Shown here: positions 18,391-28,009 of the stretch, piece after piece
How the letters are laid out: each line of letters begins with the position of its first letter
Position numbering within the stretch: the first letter of the stretch is position 1
Assembly (NCBI GenBank): GCA_028819565.1
Contig: JAPPLD010000013.1
Location: forward strand, 1 to 64,000
Direction of reading: 5' to 3'
Length of the DNA stretch: 64,000 bases
Source: Gammaproteobacteria bacterium
GTDB lineage: Bacteria > Pseudomonadota > Gammaproteobacteria > Poriferisulfidales > Poriferisulfidaceae
Position numbers and translations under genes: made by a program
The notes under the pieces: model-generated
Seen by the model: the letters and a program-made list of their open reading frames with translations, nothing else
What the model was told of the DNA's origin: nothing
Databases searched by the model: none

Positions 18391-19535
18391 CGCGCCAGTT
18401 TAGCAGGGCAACAGGCGGCAAGCGCTTCGCTGAAATGCTCGATTTGCTCGCGTGTATGGTGAGCCGACAAGGTGATGCGCAACCGGGAGGTGCCTTCGGG
18501 TACGGTGGGCGGGCGGATAGCGCAGACAACAAAACCTTGTTCCGACAGGGAGCGGCTGGCTGCGAGCGCGGACTCCGGGTCATCCAGGATCAGGGGCTGG
18601 ATGGCGGTGCGCGAAGGCTGCAGCGGCAATTCGTGCTGCTCCGCGCATTGGAGGAAGTATTCGATGTTGTCGCGCAAGCGTGCCCGATGCTCTGGTTCGT
18701 CGATCAGTAGTTTCAAGGCTTGGTCTGCTGCGGCCGCGAGCGGTGGGGCCAGCGCGGTGCTGTAACCATAACTGCGGGCGTACTGGAGGAGATGCTCGAT
18801 CAAATCGGTGGATCCGGCGACGAAGCCGCCTTGAGTGCCCAGCGCCTTGCCCAAGGTTCCCACCAGCAGTGGAACTTCTACTTGAGAAAGCCTGGCTTCT
18901 TCGAGTAGCCCGCCTCCATGAGCTCCAAGCACGCCGATGCCGTGTGCGTCGTCGCACAGCAGCAGGGCATCATGTGCCCGGGCAGTGGCGGCCAGTTCGC
19001 TTACCGGCGCGGTATCGCCATCCATGCTGAACACGCCATCGGTCAGAATCAGCCGGGCTTGATGTTCTTGCAACAGCCGGGCCGCATCGGCGGCGTCGGC
19101 ATGGCGATAACGCAAGCATCGGGCGCGTGACAGGCGGGCGGCGTCCAGCAGCGAGGCGTGGTTCAGGCGATCCTCGATGAGAGTGTCACCGCGCTCAGCC
19201 AGCGCCTGCACGGTTCCGAGATTGGTGAGGTAGCCAGCGCTGAAGACCAACGCCCGGTCGCGACCGGTAAAGGCGGCAAGGCGTTCCTCCAGCAACTGGT
19301 GGATTTCGGTGTAGCCGGTGATCAATGGCGAGGCGCTCGCGCCTGCGCCGTAGCGCTTGGCCGCAGACGCCATTGCTTCACAGACCCGGGGGTCGTGACT
19401 CAACCCCAGGTAGTCGTTGTCGCACCAGATTGATTGGGGGCGACCGTCCAAGGAGGCGTTTTCGGTATTGGTTGCCCCGCGCAGGATCCGCTGTCGCCGC
19501 AGAGTCGCCGGGCGCGGGCGGCACCAGTCCTTCAT
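18387..19535 (-). CDS. bioF: 8-amino-7-oxononanoate synthase
   Basis: 382 residues, PLP-dependent alpha-oxoamine synthase. IWCDNDYLGLSHDP near the N-terminus, the cofactor region LCDDAHGIGVLG, and the PLP lysine in VGTLGKALGTQGGFV. It condenses pimeloyl-ACP/CoA with alanine in biotin synthesis. It starts six bases after bioB. Confidence 0.95.
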   Translation of the reverse strand: MKDWCRPRPATLRRQRILRGATNTENASLDGRPQSIWCDNDYLGLSHDPRVCEAMASAAKRYGAGASASPLITGYTEIHQLLEERLAAFTGRDRALVFSAGYLTNLGTVQALAERGDTLIEDRLNHASLLDAARLSRARCLRYRHADAADAARLLQEHQARLILTDGVFSMDGDTAPVSELAATARAHDALLLCDDAHGIGVLGAHGGGLLEEARLSQVEVPLLVGTLGKALGTQGGFVAGSTDLIEHLLQYARSYGYSTALAPPLAAAADQALKLLIDEPEHRARLRDNIEYFLQCAEQHELPLQPSRTAIQPLILDDPESALAASRSLSEQGFVVCAIRPPTVPEGTSRLRITLSAHHTREQIEHFSEALAACCPAKLAR

Positions 19536-19541
19536 GAGGGC

Positions 19542-20510
19542 TCAGGGAGCCGAGGAAGGGTTTTGTTGCGCCGTCAGACCCAGACGAGAGAACAGCGCTT
19601 GGTCGCGGGCGGTGTCGGGATTGGGTGTCGTCAGGAGGGTTTCGCCGTAGAAGATGGAATTGGCTCCGGCTACGAAGCACAATGCCTGCAACTCGTCGCT
19701 CATGTCTTCGCGTCCTGCGGACAAGCGAACCATGGAGTGGGGCATGGTAATCCGCGCTGCTGCAATGGTACGCACGAACTCGATCGGGTCCAGTGCCTCC
19801 GCTTCGTCCAAGGGGGTTCCGGACACTCGTACCAGGAGGTTGATCGGGACCGACTCCGGATGGGGGTTCTGAGTGGCGAGTTGGGTCAAAAGCCCGGCCC
19901 GGTCCTCCCGGGATTCGCCCATCCCAAGGATGCCGCCGCAGCACACCCGGATGCCGGTGTCGCGGACATGTTGCAACGTGTCCAACCGGTCCTGGTAAGT
20001 CCGGGTGGTGATGATCTCTCCGTAGAACTCCGGTGAGGTATCCAGGTTGTGGTTGTAGTAGTCGAGGCCGCAGTCCGCGAGACGTTTTGCCTGTTCATGG
20101 CTCAGCATTCCCAGCGTCACGCAGGTCTCGAGTCCCTGCTCGCGCACCACTTCGATCATTTGCACCACGCCGTCCAGGTCGCGGTCTGTCGGCGAGCGCC
20201 AGGCTGCGCCTAGGCAGAACCGGGTTGCGCCGCTGTCTACCGCACGGCGGGCAGCCTCCCGGACCTCCTCCAGATCCAGCAGTTTTTCCCGATCCAGCCC
20301 GGTTTGATAGTGCGCACTCTGCGGGCAGTAGGCGCAATCTTCCGGACAGCCGCCGGTTTTGATAGACAGCAGGGTGCTGACCTGCACTTGGTTCGGATCA
20401 TGGCAGGCACGATGGATGGTCTGCGCCTGATGGATCAGGTCGCTGAACGGGCGATTCAGAAGATCGCGGACTTCGGCAAGAATCCAATCGTGACGGGCGG
20501 TGTGTGACAT
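19542..20510 (-). CDS. bioB: Biotin synthase
   Basis: 322 residues, radical SAM. The CxxxCxxC cluster motif is [10 protein letters not shown]; further family stretches are [24 protein letters not shown] and [16 protein letters not shown]. It inserts sulfur into dethiobiotin. It is the first visible gene of the minus-strand bioB-bioF-coaBC-dut-algC-arsC operon. The DNA immediately upstream (higher coordinates) is the 3' end of an unrelated DNA methyltransferase on the same strand. Confidence 0.97.
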   Translation of the reverse strand: MSHTARHDWILAEVRDLLNRPFSDLIHQAQTIHRACHDPNQVQVSTLLSIKTGGCPEDCAYCPQSAHYQTGLDREKLLDLEEVREAARRAVDSGATRFCLGAAWRSPTDRDLDGVVQMIEVVREQGLETCVTLGMLSHEQAKRLADCGLDYYNHNLDTSPEFYGEIITTRTYQDRLDTLQHVRDTGIRVCCGGILGMGESREDRAGLLTQLATQNPHPESVPINLLVRVSGTPLDEAEALDPIEFVRTIAAARITMPHSMVRLSAGREDMSDELQALCFVAGANSIFYGETLLTTPNPDTARDQALFSRLGLTAQQNPSSAP

Positions 20511-20531
20511 GTGGTTAAGCGAAGGCGAAAG

Positions 20532-21746
20532 TCACCAAGTTGCCGAAACAACGAATTCAACCAATTCCTTCTTGGAGTTTCGTTTTCTGATGGCTCTGAT
20601 GTCGATATTCGAAAAGCCCACTTTCTCCATCATATCCGCATACAGTCGTTCGACGCTGACGAGCGTCCCGTAGAAGGTCGAATTGCCAACGATATAGTGA
20701 ATTCGAGCCCCCCTGCGCAGGACGCGCGCAAGTGACGACAGGTGGGCAAACATGTCTTCACAGTATTTCCGAACATATCTGGAAAGAGTTTCGGCATGTC
20801 TGTTATGGGATCCTGAGATAGCGGCCACCACGGACGACAAATGGTCATTCCGATAGTTTTCACGGATTGTCCAGCCATTTAGACGACTGGTGGCAACTCC
20901 CCATGTCCCGCCAATAGCCAGCCAGTCTAATTCGCCAGCCTCTCGCGGTTCATGGAGATAGCGCAACCAGTACATGTACGGGCGCAACTCCCTGATGTAA
21001 GACATGCGGTTGGCGTAAGGCGGAGACGTAATGACCAAATCGAATTTGCCCAAGCTGTCGGAGTCTAGGAGGCGGGCATCTTGCAGACATACCGTCGTAT
21101 CGGAATGAATGTCGTCCTGACAGGTCTCCAGAACGTGACTGGCGTCGGCCCTGTAGATTGCGGGCGCGTCGGTGACCAGACTGAGTTCAGGTTGATTATC
21201 CTTGAATGACATGGACTGGTGATTGAAAGAGGCGTTCGAGAGTTTGATGAGAGTCCTGCAGAACGCCACGTCGAGCAAATCTTTTTCTGCTTGCGGAACT
21301 CCAAGCCCGTCGATGGCTCCCCTCAGCTCTCGGAGGAAAGTTAAATTGCAATCAGACCACCACCGCTCAATCTTGTGTATGGGGGGGACGGGTGCCAGGT
21401 CAAAGTCTTTTCCCATGCGGGCGAGCAAGGTTTCCAAGGCGTTTCTCGCCGACGCAACCTCGGTCGGGTTGTATTTTCGAGTCTTCACTTGAGCAAGCCA
21501 GACCAAGAAAGGATTGATGTCTGTCGTCGTGGAAGGCAGCCCATACTGTGCGGCACACAAAGCAGTGGTGCCGCTTCCGCAAAAAGGATCAAGTACCGGC
21601 CCGCCTCCATCATACTTCGCGAGCAGTTCCTCGACAATTTTCACGGAATAGGCGGGAGTCAATCTCAGCCAGCCGTGCCGGCCTGATCGGGTGTTGTATT
21701 TGTGGGTGTACTCCACACGCTGCTTCAATTTCGGAAGGGCGTTCAT
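20532..21746 (-). CDS. DNA methyltransferase, probably N4-cytosine type, of a type II R-M system
   Basis: 404 residues. Motif I is DPFCGSGTTA (from residue 53), motif II TTDINPF (about 74-80), and the catalytic motif IV is ITSPPYANR (TSPPY at 240-244). TSPPY is usual for amino-methyltransferases of the N4-cytosine group; N6-adenine cannot be excluded. Motif X-like sequence (RHGWLRLTPAYSVKIVEELL) is at the N-terminus. The ATG overlaps the stop of the upstream gene by 4 bp (ATGA), so the two are translationally coupled and probably form a restriction-modification pair. Composition is lower in GC than the bio genes. Confidence 0.85.
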   Translation of the reverse strand: MNALPKLKQRVEYTHKYNTRSGRHGWLRLTPAYSVKIVEELLAKYDGGGPVLDPFCGSGTTALCAAQYGLPSTTTDINPFLVWLAQVKTRKYNPTEVASARNALETLLARMGKDFDLAPVPPIHKIERWWSDCNLTFLRELRGAIDGLGVPQAEKDLLDVAFCRTLIKLSNASFNHQSMSFKDNQPELSLVTDAPAIYRADASHVLETCQDDIHSDTTVCLQDARLLDSDSLGKFDLVITSPPYANRMSYIRELRPYMYWLRYLHEPREAGELDWLAIGGTWGVATSRLNGWTIRENYRNDHLSSVVAAISGSHNRHAETLSRYVRKYCEDMFAHLSSLARVLRRGARIHYIVGNSTFYGTLVSVERLYADMMEKVGFSNIDIRAIRKRNSKKELVEFVVSATW

Positions 21747-22555
21747 TTTTTGACGCTTAAAAGAGAATGAAGAGTTCGGTCGAGTTCCGCCTTCAGTATT
21801 TCTGAATTGCGCTCAAAGAAGGCCGCTAGGTCATAACCCACGATTTTCCTCATGAACGCGTAGACAGACCTTAAGTCGTTGTCTGTTCCAATGGTTCCTG
21901 TCAACACAGTCCATTTTTCCATGCGGTAGCGGGTCTGGATATCCTCGTCTATCTGGTTTGACAAGACAGACACGCAGGGCAAATAGGCATTCACATAAGC
22001 GGTGGCCGCGTTCGCAATATCTGCATTTTGACGTTTGCTATCCTTGCTTTTGTAGCCTTGCCGGACTTCAAAAACGATCCCGTTCAGGGTATTCTTGACC
22101 GTTTCCGCCACCCCCAGGTCTCTTGCGGCTCTTCGCATCCATCCTTTTATGAGACGCCGCCGCCCAGGGTCACGCACAGCGGGAATAGGGATACGGGCGT
22201 CAAGGTGCAAACGACGCAATTTCCCATGGCTGGCCCGGGTTTCATAAGACCAGTTTGTCTGTTCGGTGGAGAGATCTAACTGGTCGATCAAGATTTGTCG
22301 GAACAAACGTTCACAGCCAATCCCGATTTGGCGATATATGCTGGTCATGCCTCCTGCGGTTCTATGGGCGGCATACATCAATGGGCTGTCGAGCCCAAAC
22401 CAGTTGTAGAAAGCGTCCGCCCGATACAATTCCTGAAAATCTTCGAATTCATAACCTGCGCTGCTGCCGCGCCCCATTTTTGGCTTGTATGCCGCGCAAA
22501 CAGAGATCGGGTCCAGCACAATCCGCCGGTATGCTTCGTCATCTTTCACGTACAC
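21743..22555 (-). CDS. Probable type II restriction endonuclease (perhaps CfrBI-like)
   Basis: 270 residues, coupled to the methyltransferase by a 4-bp overlap. I see no close housekeeping match. A stretch GIVFEVRQGYKSKDSKRQNAD (about 165-185) has the look of a PD-(D/E)XK second half with Lys-rich continuation, and GYEFEDFQELYRADAFYNWFG is a conserved-looking N-terminal block. From memory these resemble the CfrBI family (C^CWWGG), whose partner is an N4-cytosine methyltransferase, but I could not run a search. The coupling supports the nuclease role better than the motif does. Confidence 0.6.
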   Translation of the reverse strand: MYVKDDEAYRRIVLDPISVCAAYKPKMGRGSSAGYEFEDFQELYRADAFYNWFGLDSPLMYAAHRTAGGMTSIYRQIGIGCERLFRQILIDQLDLSTEQTNWSYETRASHGKLRRLHLDARIPIPAVRDPGRRRLIKGWMRRAARDLGVAETVKNTLNGIVFEVRQGYKSKDSKRQNADIANAATAYVNAYLPCVSVLSNQIDEDIQTRYRMEKWTVLTGTIGTDNDLRSVYAFMRKIVGYDLAAFFERNSEILKAELDRTLHSLLSVKK

Positions 22556-22732
22556 ACGCCCTCGTCAGGTGCCCTCTCTAGGACAGGGAATGAACCCGGT
22601 GAACCGGAAACCCGCCATGGCGGTGAGGCATGGCGTTCTTGCCTGACTTTGCCCAGTCTTCTAACTCCCACAGGATATCTCATGGTATTCACCGGGAGGT
22701 TGATCCGCCAACCGCGGCCTAGTGTACAAGGG

Positions 22733-23023
22733 TCAGACATGGATGGCTTCCTGCTCTACATGAGCACGGAATTCTTTCCGCAATGCCTGGTCCGTAACCA
22801 AATCAATGCGGCAACCGAAGAGATCTTCCAGATAGAATTGCAAACCGAAGAAGCCTTCGGTCGTGGTCGGCCCGTCAAACCGGACCAGAACGTCGATATC
22901 GCTCGTGTCCGAAGCTTCGTCGCGAGCGATCGACCCGAAAATAGCAATATCCGAGACGGCGAACTGCTGGGCCAGAGCAGCTTTATGTTGCCGCAGGAGC
23001 GCCAGCGTCTGATCCCTTTCCAT
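22733..23023 (-). CDS. MNT-type minimal nucleotidyltransferase
   Basis: 96 residues. The nucleotidyltransferase signature GS-x10-D-x-D is present in IFGSIARDEASDTSDIDVLV, and RIDLVTDQALRKEF follows as in MNT domains. Such proteins act as antitoxins that AMPylate HEPN RNase toxins, and the MNT gene usually sits beside the HEPN gene. No HEPN frame is visible on either side, so this may be an orphan or a remnant. The start at 23023 (MERDQTLALLRQH) fits the family; a longer frame adds 17 unlikely residues. Confidence 0.8.
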   Translation of the reverse strand: MERDQTLALLRQHKAALAQQFAVSDIAIFGSIARDEASDTSDIDVLVRFDGPTTTEGFFGLQFYLEDLFGCRIDLVTDQALRKEFRAHVEQEAIHV

Positions 23024-23080
23024 CAGAATGCTGTGGCAGAGGCGTGTCGAATCATTTTGCCGTGCGTGCTGCAATGCGGG

Positions 23081-23947
23081 TTAGCCTTCCCAATAATATG
23101 AATACGCTCTTTTTGCCAGTTCTGCCAAAACGTCCGATTGCGATTCAATGCTGTCTTTAGTCAAGCGCAAGCGGTAGAACCCCCCATCATGTCCGTCTGT
23201 GTCGAAACCAGCTTCACTGACAATATTGTCAACTTCTTCGGTTTGAGGCAGAAGTATAAACAGTTTGAGTCCGAATTTCTGTGGGCGGAGCCGGAAAAAA
23301 TTCTGAACCGTTCCATCTTTTTCTAGTCCTATATAGTGCTTGTTGTATTTTGGTTTCACAGCCTCATCCATGCTGCGGATAATCTCCAGAACCTGATCAA
23401 CTAAACCCACGGTTTCTTTTGTGGCTCGCTTCTCCCAATACGCACGGTCTGTCGGTTCAGCATCGCTATCGTCGTCGATCACATCTCGTAATAGTTCATC
23501 GACTACCTTAGTGAAGACCAAGGTTACCTTGTTCCCGACCTTTATGGCTTGCATTTGAATTGCAATAATAGGTATTGCACTGTTGAAAAGCGAGATAACA
23601 TTTAGGAAACGACTTGTGACATCTTCCGCGACGAGTACCGCGCAATGGTCGTATTGTGGATAACGTTTTTGCTCTATATCCCAATATTCAAGGGTTCGTA
23701 TGATGTGGGATGCGTCTGTTGCTCCAAGCTGAAGCTCGACTACGTAGAGCCGAGAGGTGCTTGGATCCTGAAGCAAGAGATCGAGCCGGCCCGCACGAGG
23801 CTGCCGTTTCTCTCTGCGCCTGAGCTCAAGGTCGCCAAGTAACAGGATAGAAGGGTCTTCGGCGATACGGGTTTGCACCCAGTTCTCATCGTATTCAGGG
23901 TGAGTCTTTAACTTTAGATGAACTGGTTTAACGTAGGGTTCGCTCAT
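23081..23947 (-). CDS. PD-(D/E)XK-like protein with DUF5655-like C-terminus
   Basis: 288 residues. The N-terminal half has RAGRLDLLL (Asp56) and LYVVELQLG (Glu71, Gln73), spaced like the D...ExK core of PD-(D/E)XK nucleases, but with Gln where Lys is usual. The last ~85 residues (YIGLEKDGTVQNFFRLRPQ, then GFYRLRLTKDS) resemble DUF5655-type domains that follow such nuclease domains. I infer a DNA-binding or nuclease protein of defence or mobile origin. It is 57 bp before the MNT gene on the same strand. The ATG at 23947 was preferred over one 45 bp upstream. Confidence 0.55.
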   Translation of the reverse strand: MSEPYVKPVHLKLKTHPEYDENWVQTRIAEDPSILLLGDLELRRREKRQPRAGRLDLLLQDPSTSRLYVVELQLGATDASHIIRTLEYWDIEQKRYPQYDHCAVLVAEDVTSRFLNVISLFNSAIPIIAIQMQAIKVGNKVTLVFTKVVDELLRDVIDDDSDAEPTDRAYWEKRATKETVGLVDQVLEIIRSMDEAVKPKYNKHYIGLEKDGTVQNFFRLRPQKFGLKLFILLPQTEEVDNIVSEAGFDTDGHDGGFYRLRLTKDSIESQSDVLAELAKRAYSYYWEG

Positions 23948-24023
23948 CGTTCTAGCAGAAGTCGTTATAGAATCTACATTATAGGTGAACAAGAACCATG
24001 GCAGTTGATCGAGTGAACGGGTC

Positions 24024-24911
24024 TCACGAGCCAGTCAGGGCCAAGGCGATGCCCGCCCAGATCGCCGCCCCGACCCAGACGTTATCGTTGAAAGCCCAGA
24101 AGCAGGCCTTCGGGTCCCGGTTGCGGATTCGCCAAATCTGGTTGGCGACCAACGCTAGGGCTATCGCCAGCCCGCTGTAGTAGGCGGGCAGCAGGGAAAG
24201 CCGAATTCCGATTAATAACATCGTCAGCAGGAACAGCCCCTGCAGCAACGCCACCATGAAAATGTCGGCAGAGCCGAACAGGATGGCCGTGGACCGGTTG
24301 CCGGCCGCTAGGTCTTCTTCCCGGTCTGCCATGGCGTACAACGTGTCGTAGGCGACCACCCACAGCACGGTGGCGAGGAACGCGAGCCATCCCCAGGCTT
24401 CCGGCCAGTCTCCGGTGTATGCGCTGATGGCCATCGGCACGGCCCACGCGAAACTGAGCCCGAGGTGAAGCTGAGGCAGGTGATGCCACCGCTTGGCGAA
24501 CGGATAGGTGGCGGCCAGCAGGACGGCCGGCACGGCCAGCGCCAAGGTCAGCGGGGGCAGCATGAGGGCCAATCCAAGCGCGCCGGTGAGCAGGGCGGCG
24601 GTTACCCCCAGCGCTTCGCGAGGCGGAATCTCTCCGCGTGCCAGCGGGCGGTTGCGAGTCCGCTCAACCTGCCGGTCCAAGTCCCGGTCCGCGTAGTCGT
24701 TGATGGCGCATCCGGCCGAGCGCATCAGGACCACCCCGGCAATGAAGATCAGCAGCAGCCGGACCGCCGGAAAACCGCCCGAGACCAGCCACAGGCTCCA
24801 CAGGGTCGGCCACAGCAGCAGCCAGATGCCCACCGGGCGGTCCAGCCGGATCAACCGGGCATAGATTCCGAGCCGGATTTGCAGAGCGGAAAGGGACAGG
24901 GGAGAAGACAT
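24024..24911 (-). CDS. ubiA: 4-hydroxybenzoate octaprenyltransferase
   Basis: 295 residues, integral membrane. The two Mg-prenyl-diphosphate motifs are NDYADRDLDRQV and YAMADREEDLAAG. Eight to nine hydrophobic helices. It prenylates 4-hydroxybenzoate in ubiquinone synthesis, implying aerobic respiration. It is divergent from guaB with only 68 bp between the two starts. Confidence 0.95.
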   Translation of the reverse strand: MSSPLSLSALQIRLGIYARLIRLDRPVGIWLLLWPTLWSLWLVSGGFPAVRLLLIFIAGVVLMRSAGCAINDYADRDLDRQVERTRNRPLARGEIPPREALGVTAALLTGALGLALMLPPLTLALAVPAVLLAATYPFAKRWHHLPQLHLGLSFAWAVPMAISAYTGDWPEAWGWLAFLATVLWVVAYDTLYAMADREEDLAAGNRSTAILFGSADIFMVALLQGLFLLTMLLIGIRLSLLPAYYSGLAIALALVANQIWRIRNRDPKACFWAFNDNVWVGAAIWAGIALALTGS

Positions 24912-24915
24912 TAAT

Positions 24916-24944
24916 TTGGCATTTTTATGGTCAATGCATTATCA
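24916..24944 (+). promoter_or_regulatory. Possible sigma70 promoter of guaB
   Basis: TTGGCA (24916-24921), a 17-bp spacer and TTATCA (24939-24944), or TATCAT one base later. It lies 36 bp before the guaB ATG in the ubiA-guaB divergent gap. Confidence 0.45.
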
Positions 24945-24979
24945 TAGTGTATGGACATTCTCAATAGATTCGAAGGCTG

Positions 24980-26446
24980 ATGGCCGGTTTTGTTGAAGAA
25001 GCGCTGACGTTCGATGATGTGCTTCTGGTGCCGGGCCATTCCGAAGTACTGCCGCGCGACGTCGACCTGACGGCGCAGTTGACCCCGGGCATTAAACTCC
25101 GCATTCCTTTCGTTTCGGCCGCCATGGATACGGTGACCGAGGCGGACCTCGCCATTGCGATGGCTCAGGAAGGTGGGATTGGCATGATCCACAAGAATCA
25201 GGGCATCGCCGAACAGGCCGAACAGGTGCGGCGGGTCAAGAAGTACGAGAGCGGGGTGATCCGCGAACCGCTGACCATCCATTCCGGCGCCAGCGTGGGC
25301 GAGGTGCTGGAGCTGACCCGCGCACACAACATCTCCGGTGTGCCGGTGGTCGACGGCGAGGACCTGGTCGGCATCGTCACGCATCGCGACTTGCGTTTCG
25401 AGACACACCTCGACGCTCCGGTCAGCACCATCATGACACCGAAGGAACGATTGGTGACCGCGCCGGAAGGAACCAGCCTCGAGGTCGTCCAGGAGTTGCT
25501 GCGGGAGCATCGCATTGAGAAGCTCCTGATCGTGGACCCGGACTTCCATCTGCGCGGGATGGTGACGGTCAAGGATATCCAGAAATCGACCGACTACCCG
25601 AACTCTTGCAAGGATGAGCATGGCCGTCTTCGGGTTGGCGGCGCGGTCGGTGCCGAAGCGGACGGGATGCCGCGGGTTGAGGCACTGGTCGAAGCCGGTG
25701 TCGACGTGGTGACGCTGGACAGTGCCCACGGGCATGCGGAAGGGGTGCTGCAGCGGGTGCGGGAAATCCGTGCCGCGTACCCGAACCTGGAAATGATCGC
25801 AGGCAATATCGCAACTGGCGAGGGGGCGGTAGCATTGGCGGACGCCGGGGCAAGCACGGTCAAGGTCGGGGTCGGCCCCGGTTCGATCTGCACCACGCGG
25901 GTGGTGGCCGGGGTCGGGGTTCCCCAGATCACCGCCATCGATAACGCTTGCGAGGTTTTGAGGGATCGAGGGGTGCCCGTGATTGCAGACGGCGGCATCC
26001 GTTACTCGGGAGATGCGGCCAAGGCACTGGCGGCCGGGGCCTCAACCGTAATGATTGGCAGCCTGCTGGCCGGCACGAGTGAGGCGCCCGGCGAAGTGGA
26101 ACTGTACCAAGGACGATCGTACAAGTTGTATCGGGGCATGGGCTCACTCGGTGCCATGCAGCGCGGTTCTCGGGAACGCTACTTCCAGGGAGAAGAGCAG
26201 GAGCCCTCGAAGCTGGTGCCGGAAGGAATTGAGGGGCGGGTCCCTTACAAAGGGCCACTGTCCGGAGTGCTTCACCAGTTGGTTGGTGGGGTGCGTTCCG
26301 GAATGGGCTATGTCGGTGCCTGTACCCTGGGCGACCTGCACAGTCGTGCCCGACTGATCCGCGTGACTCTGGCAGGCTTGCGGGAAGGCCACGCGCACGA
26401 TGTGCTGATCACCAAAGAGGCTCCCAACTATCGGACCGAGATCTGA
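24980..26446 (+). CDS. guaB: Inosine-5'-monophosphate dehydrogenase
   Basis: 488 residues. The TIM barrel is interrupted by two CBS domains (about 95-205). The catalytic loop is [15 protein letters not shown] with the active-site Cys; the flap is in [16 protein letters not shown]. It oxidises IMP to XMP, the committed step of GMP synthesis. It is followed three bases later by guaA. Confidence 0.98.
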   Translation: MAGFVEEALTFDDVLLVPGHSEVLPRDVDLTAQLTPGIKLRIPFVSAAMDTVTEADLAIAMAQEGGIGMIHKNQGIAEQAEQVRRVKKYESGVIREPLTIHSGASVGEVLELTRAHNISGVPVVDGEDLVGIVTHRDLRFETHLDAPVSTIMTPKERLVTAPEGTSLEVVQELLREHRIEKLLIVDPDFHLRGMVTVKDIQKSTDYPNSCKDEHGRLRVGGAVGAEADGMPRVEALVEAGVDVVTLDSAHGHAEGVLQRVREIRAAYPNLEMIAGNIATGEGAVALADAGASTVKVGVGPGSICTTRVVAGVGVPQITAIDNACEVLRDRGVPVIADGGIRYSGDAAKALAAGASTVMIGSLLAGTSEAPGEVELYQGRSYKLYRGMGSLGAMQRGSRERYFQGEEQEPSKLVPEGIEGRVPYKGPLSGVLHQLVGGVRSGMGYVGACTLGDLHSRARLIRVTLAGLREGHAHDVLITKEAPNYRTEI

Positions 26447-26449
26447 TCC

Positions 26450-28009
26450 GTGACTTCGGACATCCATTCCGAACGGATCCTGGTACTGGATTTCGGCTCG
26501 CAATATGTGCAGTTGATCGCGCGCCGGGTGCGCGAGGCGGGTTGCTATTGTGAAATCTACGCCTGCGACGCGCCTGAGGAACAGATCCGAAGCTTTGACC
26601 CCCGCGGCGTGATCCTGTCGGGCGGCCCCGAGACCACGACTGAAGATACCCACCCGCCGGTGCCGGATGCGGTGCTCGATTTGGACATCCCGGTGCTCGG
26701 CATTTGCTACGGCATGCAGGCGCTGGCTCGTCGCCATGGCGCCGAAGTGCATGCCGGGAAGCGCAGGGAATTCGGCTTGGCGACATTGCGTCGCAATGGA
26801 GCGAATTCCCTGATGGAAGCGCTTGGCAAGAGCTCTGAGACCGAGGTATGGATGTCTCACGGGGACCACGTGGAGACAGTACCGGAGGGATTCCGGGTAA
26901 CGGCATCTACCGAGAGCGTGCCAATCGCGGCACTAGAACATGAATCGCGTCCCTGGTTCGGGCTGCAGTTCCATCCAGAGGTTACCCATACCCCGGGGGG
27001 ACAACGGCTGATCGAAAGTTTCGTGCGGCAATACTGCGGCTGCCGAGGGTTGTGGGAACCCGAGGCGATCATCGAGGACCGCATCGCGACGGTGCGTGCT
27101 CAGGTGGGGGAAGATGGCGTGGTTCTTGCTCTGTCCGGAGGCGTCGACTCGTCGGTCGTGGCGGCCCTGCTGGCCCGGGCCATTGGCGAGCAGTTGACCT
27201 GCATCTTCGTGGACAATGGCCTGCTTCGCGCAGGGGAAGCGACACAGGTCCGCGAGACCTTTGCCGAACATCTGGGCGTTCAGGTGATCCAGGTCGATGC
27301 CCGGGAGCGATTTCTCTCCGCTTTGGTTGGGGTGACGGACCCGGAAGACAAGCGGAAGATCATTGGGCGCGAATTTATCCACGTGTTTCAGGAGCAGGCG
27401 GAGCAACTGCTGAACGTGCGCTGGCTGGCTCAAGGAACCATCTATCCGGATGTAATCGAGTCGGCTGCAGCCGCGACCGGCAAGGCACACCTGATCAAGT
27501 CGCACCATAATGTCGGCGGCCTGCCGGAAACCCTGCACCTCCAGTTGGTCGAGCCGCTGCGCGAACTGTTCAAGGACGAAGTCCGCCGGGTCGGGCGAAC
27601 ATTAGGTCTGCCGCAGGAACTGATCGGTCGTCACCCATTTCCCGGGCCGGGGCTGGGAGTTCGTGTGTTGGGCGAAGTACGTGCTGAATACCTTGAACTG
27701 GCACGCGAGGCGGATCGGATCTTCATCGAGGAGTTGCGTGCCTGGGATCTATACGATCAGGTAGCGCAGGCGTTTGTGGTGTTCCTGCCGGTTCGCTCGG
27801 TGGGCGTGATGGGTGATGGACGGCGCTACGACTACGTGGTGACTCTGCGTGCGGTGGAGACGCAGGATTTCATGACTGCGCGATGGGCGCACCTGCCAGA
27901 CGAATTCCTCGACCGCTGCGCACGGCGCATTATTAATGAGATCGACGGCATTGCCCGAGTGTGCTACGACATCTCCGGCAAGCCACCTGCGACCGTGGAG
28001 TGGGAGTGA
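26450..28009 (+). CDS. guaA: GMP synthase (glutamine-hydrolysing)
   Basis: 519 residues. N-terminal class I glutamine amidotransferase with Cys86 in GICYGMQAL and [13 protein letters not shown] pyrophosphatase P-loop LSGGVDSSV at about 230; C-terminal dimerisation domain ending PPATVEWE. It converts XMP to GMP. The start is GTG at 26450. The stop overlaps the GTG of tadA. Confidence 0.98.
   Translation: MTSDIHSERILVLDFGSQYVQLIARRVREAGCYCEIYACDAPEEQIRSFDPRGVILSGGPETTTEDTHPPVPDAVLDLDIPVLGICYGMQALARRHGAEVHAGKRREFGLATLRRNGANSLMEALGKSSETEVWMSHGDHVETVPEGFRVTASTESVPIAALEHESRPWFGLQFHPEVTHTPGGQRLIESFVRQYCGCRGLWEPEAIIEDRIATVRAQVGEDGVVLALSGGVDSSVVAALLARAIGEQLTCIFVDNGLLRAGEATQVRETFAEHLGVQVIQVDARERFLSALVGVTDPEDKRKIIGREFIHVFQEQAEQLLNVRWLAQGTIYPDVIESAAAATGKAHLIKSHHNVGGLPETLHLQLVEPLRELFKDEVRRVGRTLGLPQELIGRHPFPGPGLGVRVLGEVRAEYLELAREADRIFIEELRAWDLYDQVAQAFVVFLPVRSVGVMGDGRRYDYVVTLRAVETQDFMTARWAHLPDEFLDRCARRIINEIDGIARVCYDISGKPPATVEWE

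Noticed and set aside
22546..22740. Short minus-strand frame next to the MNT gene as a HEPN toxin
   Set aside because: No RxxxxH motif or helical pattern; it looks random and overlaps both neighbours.
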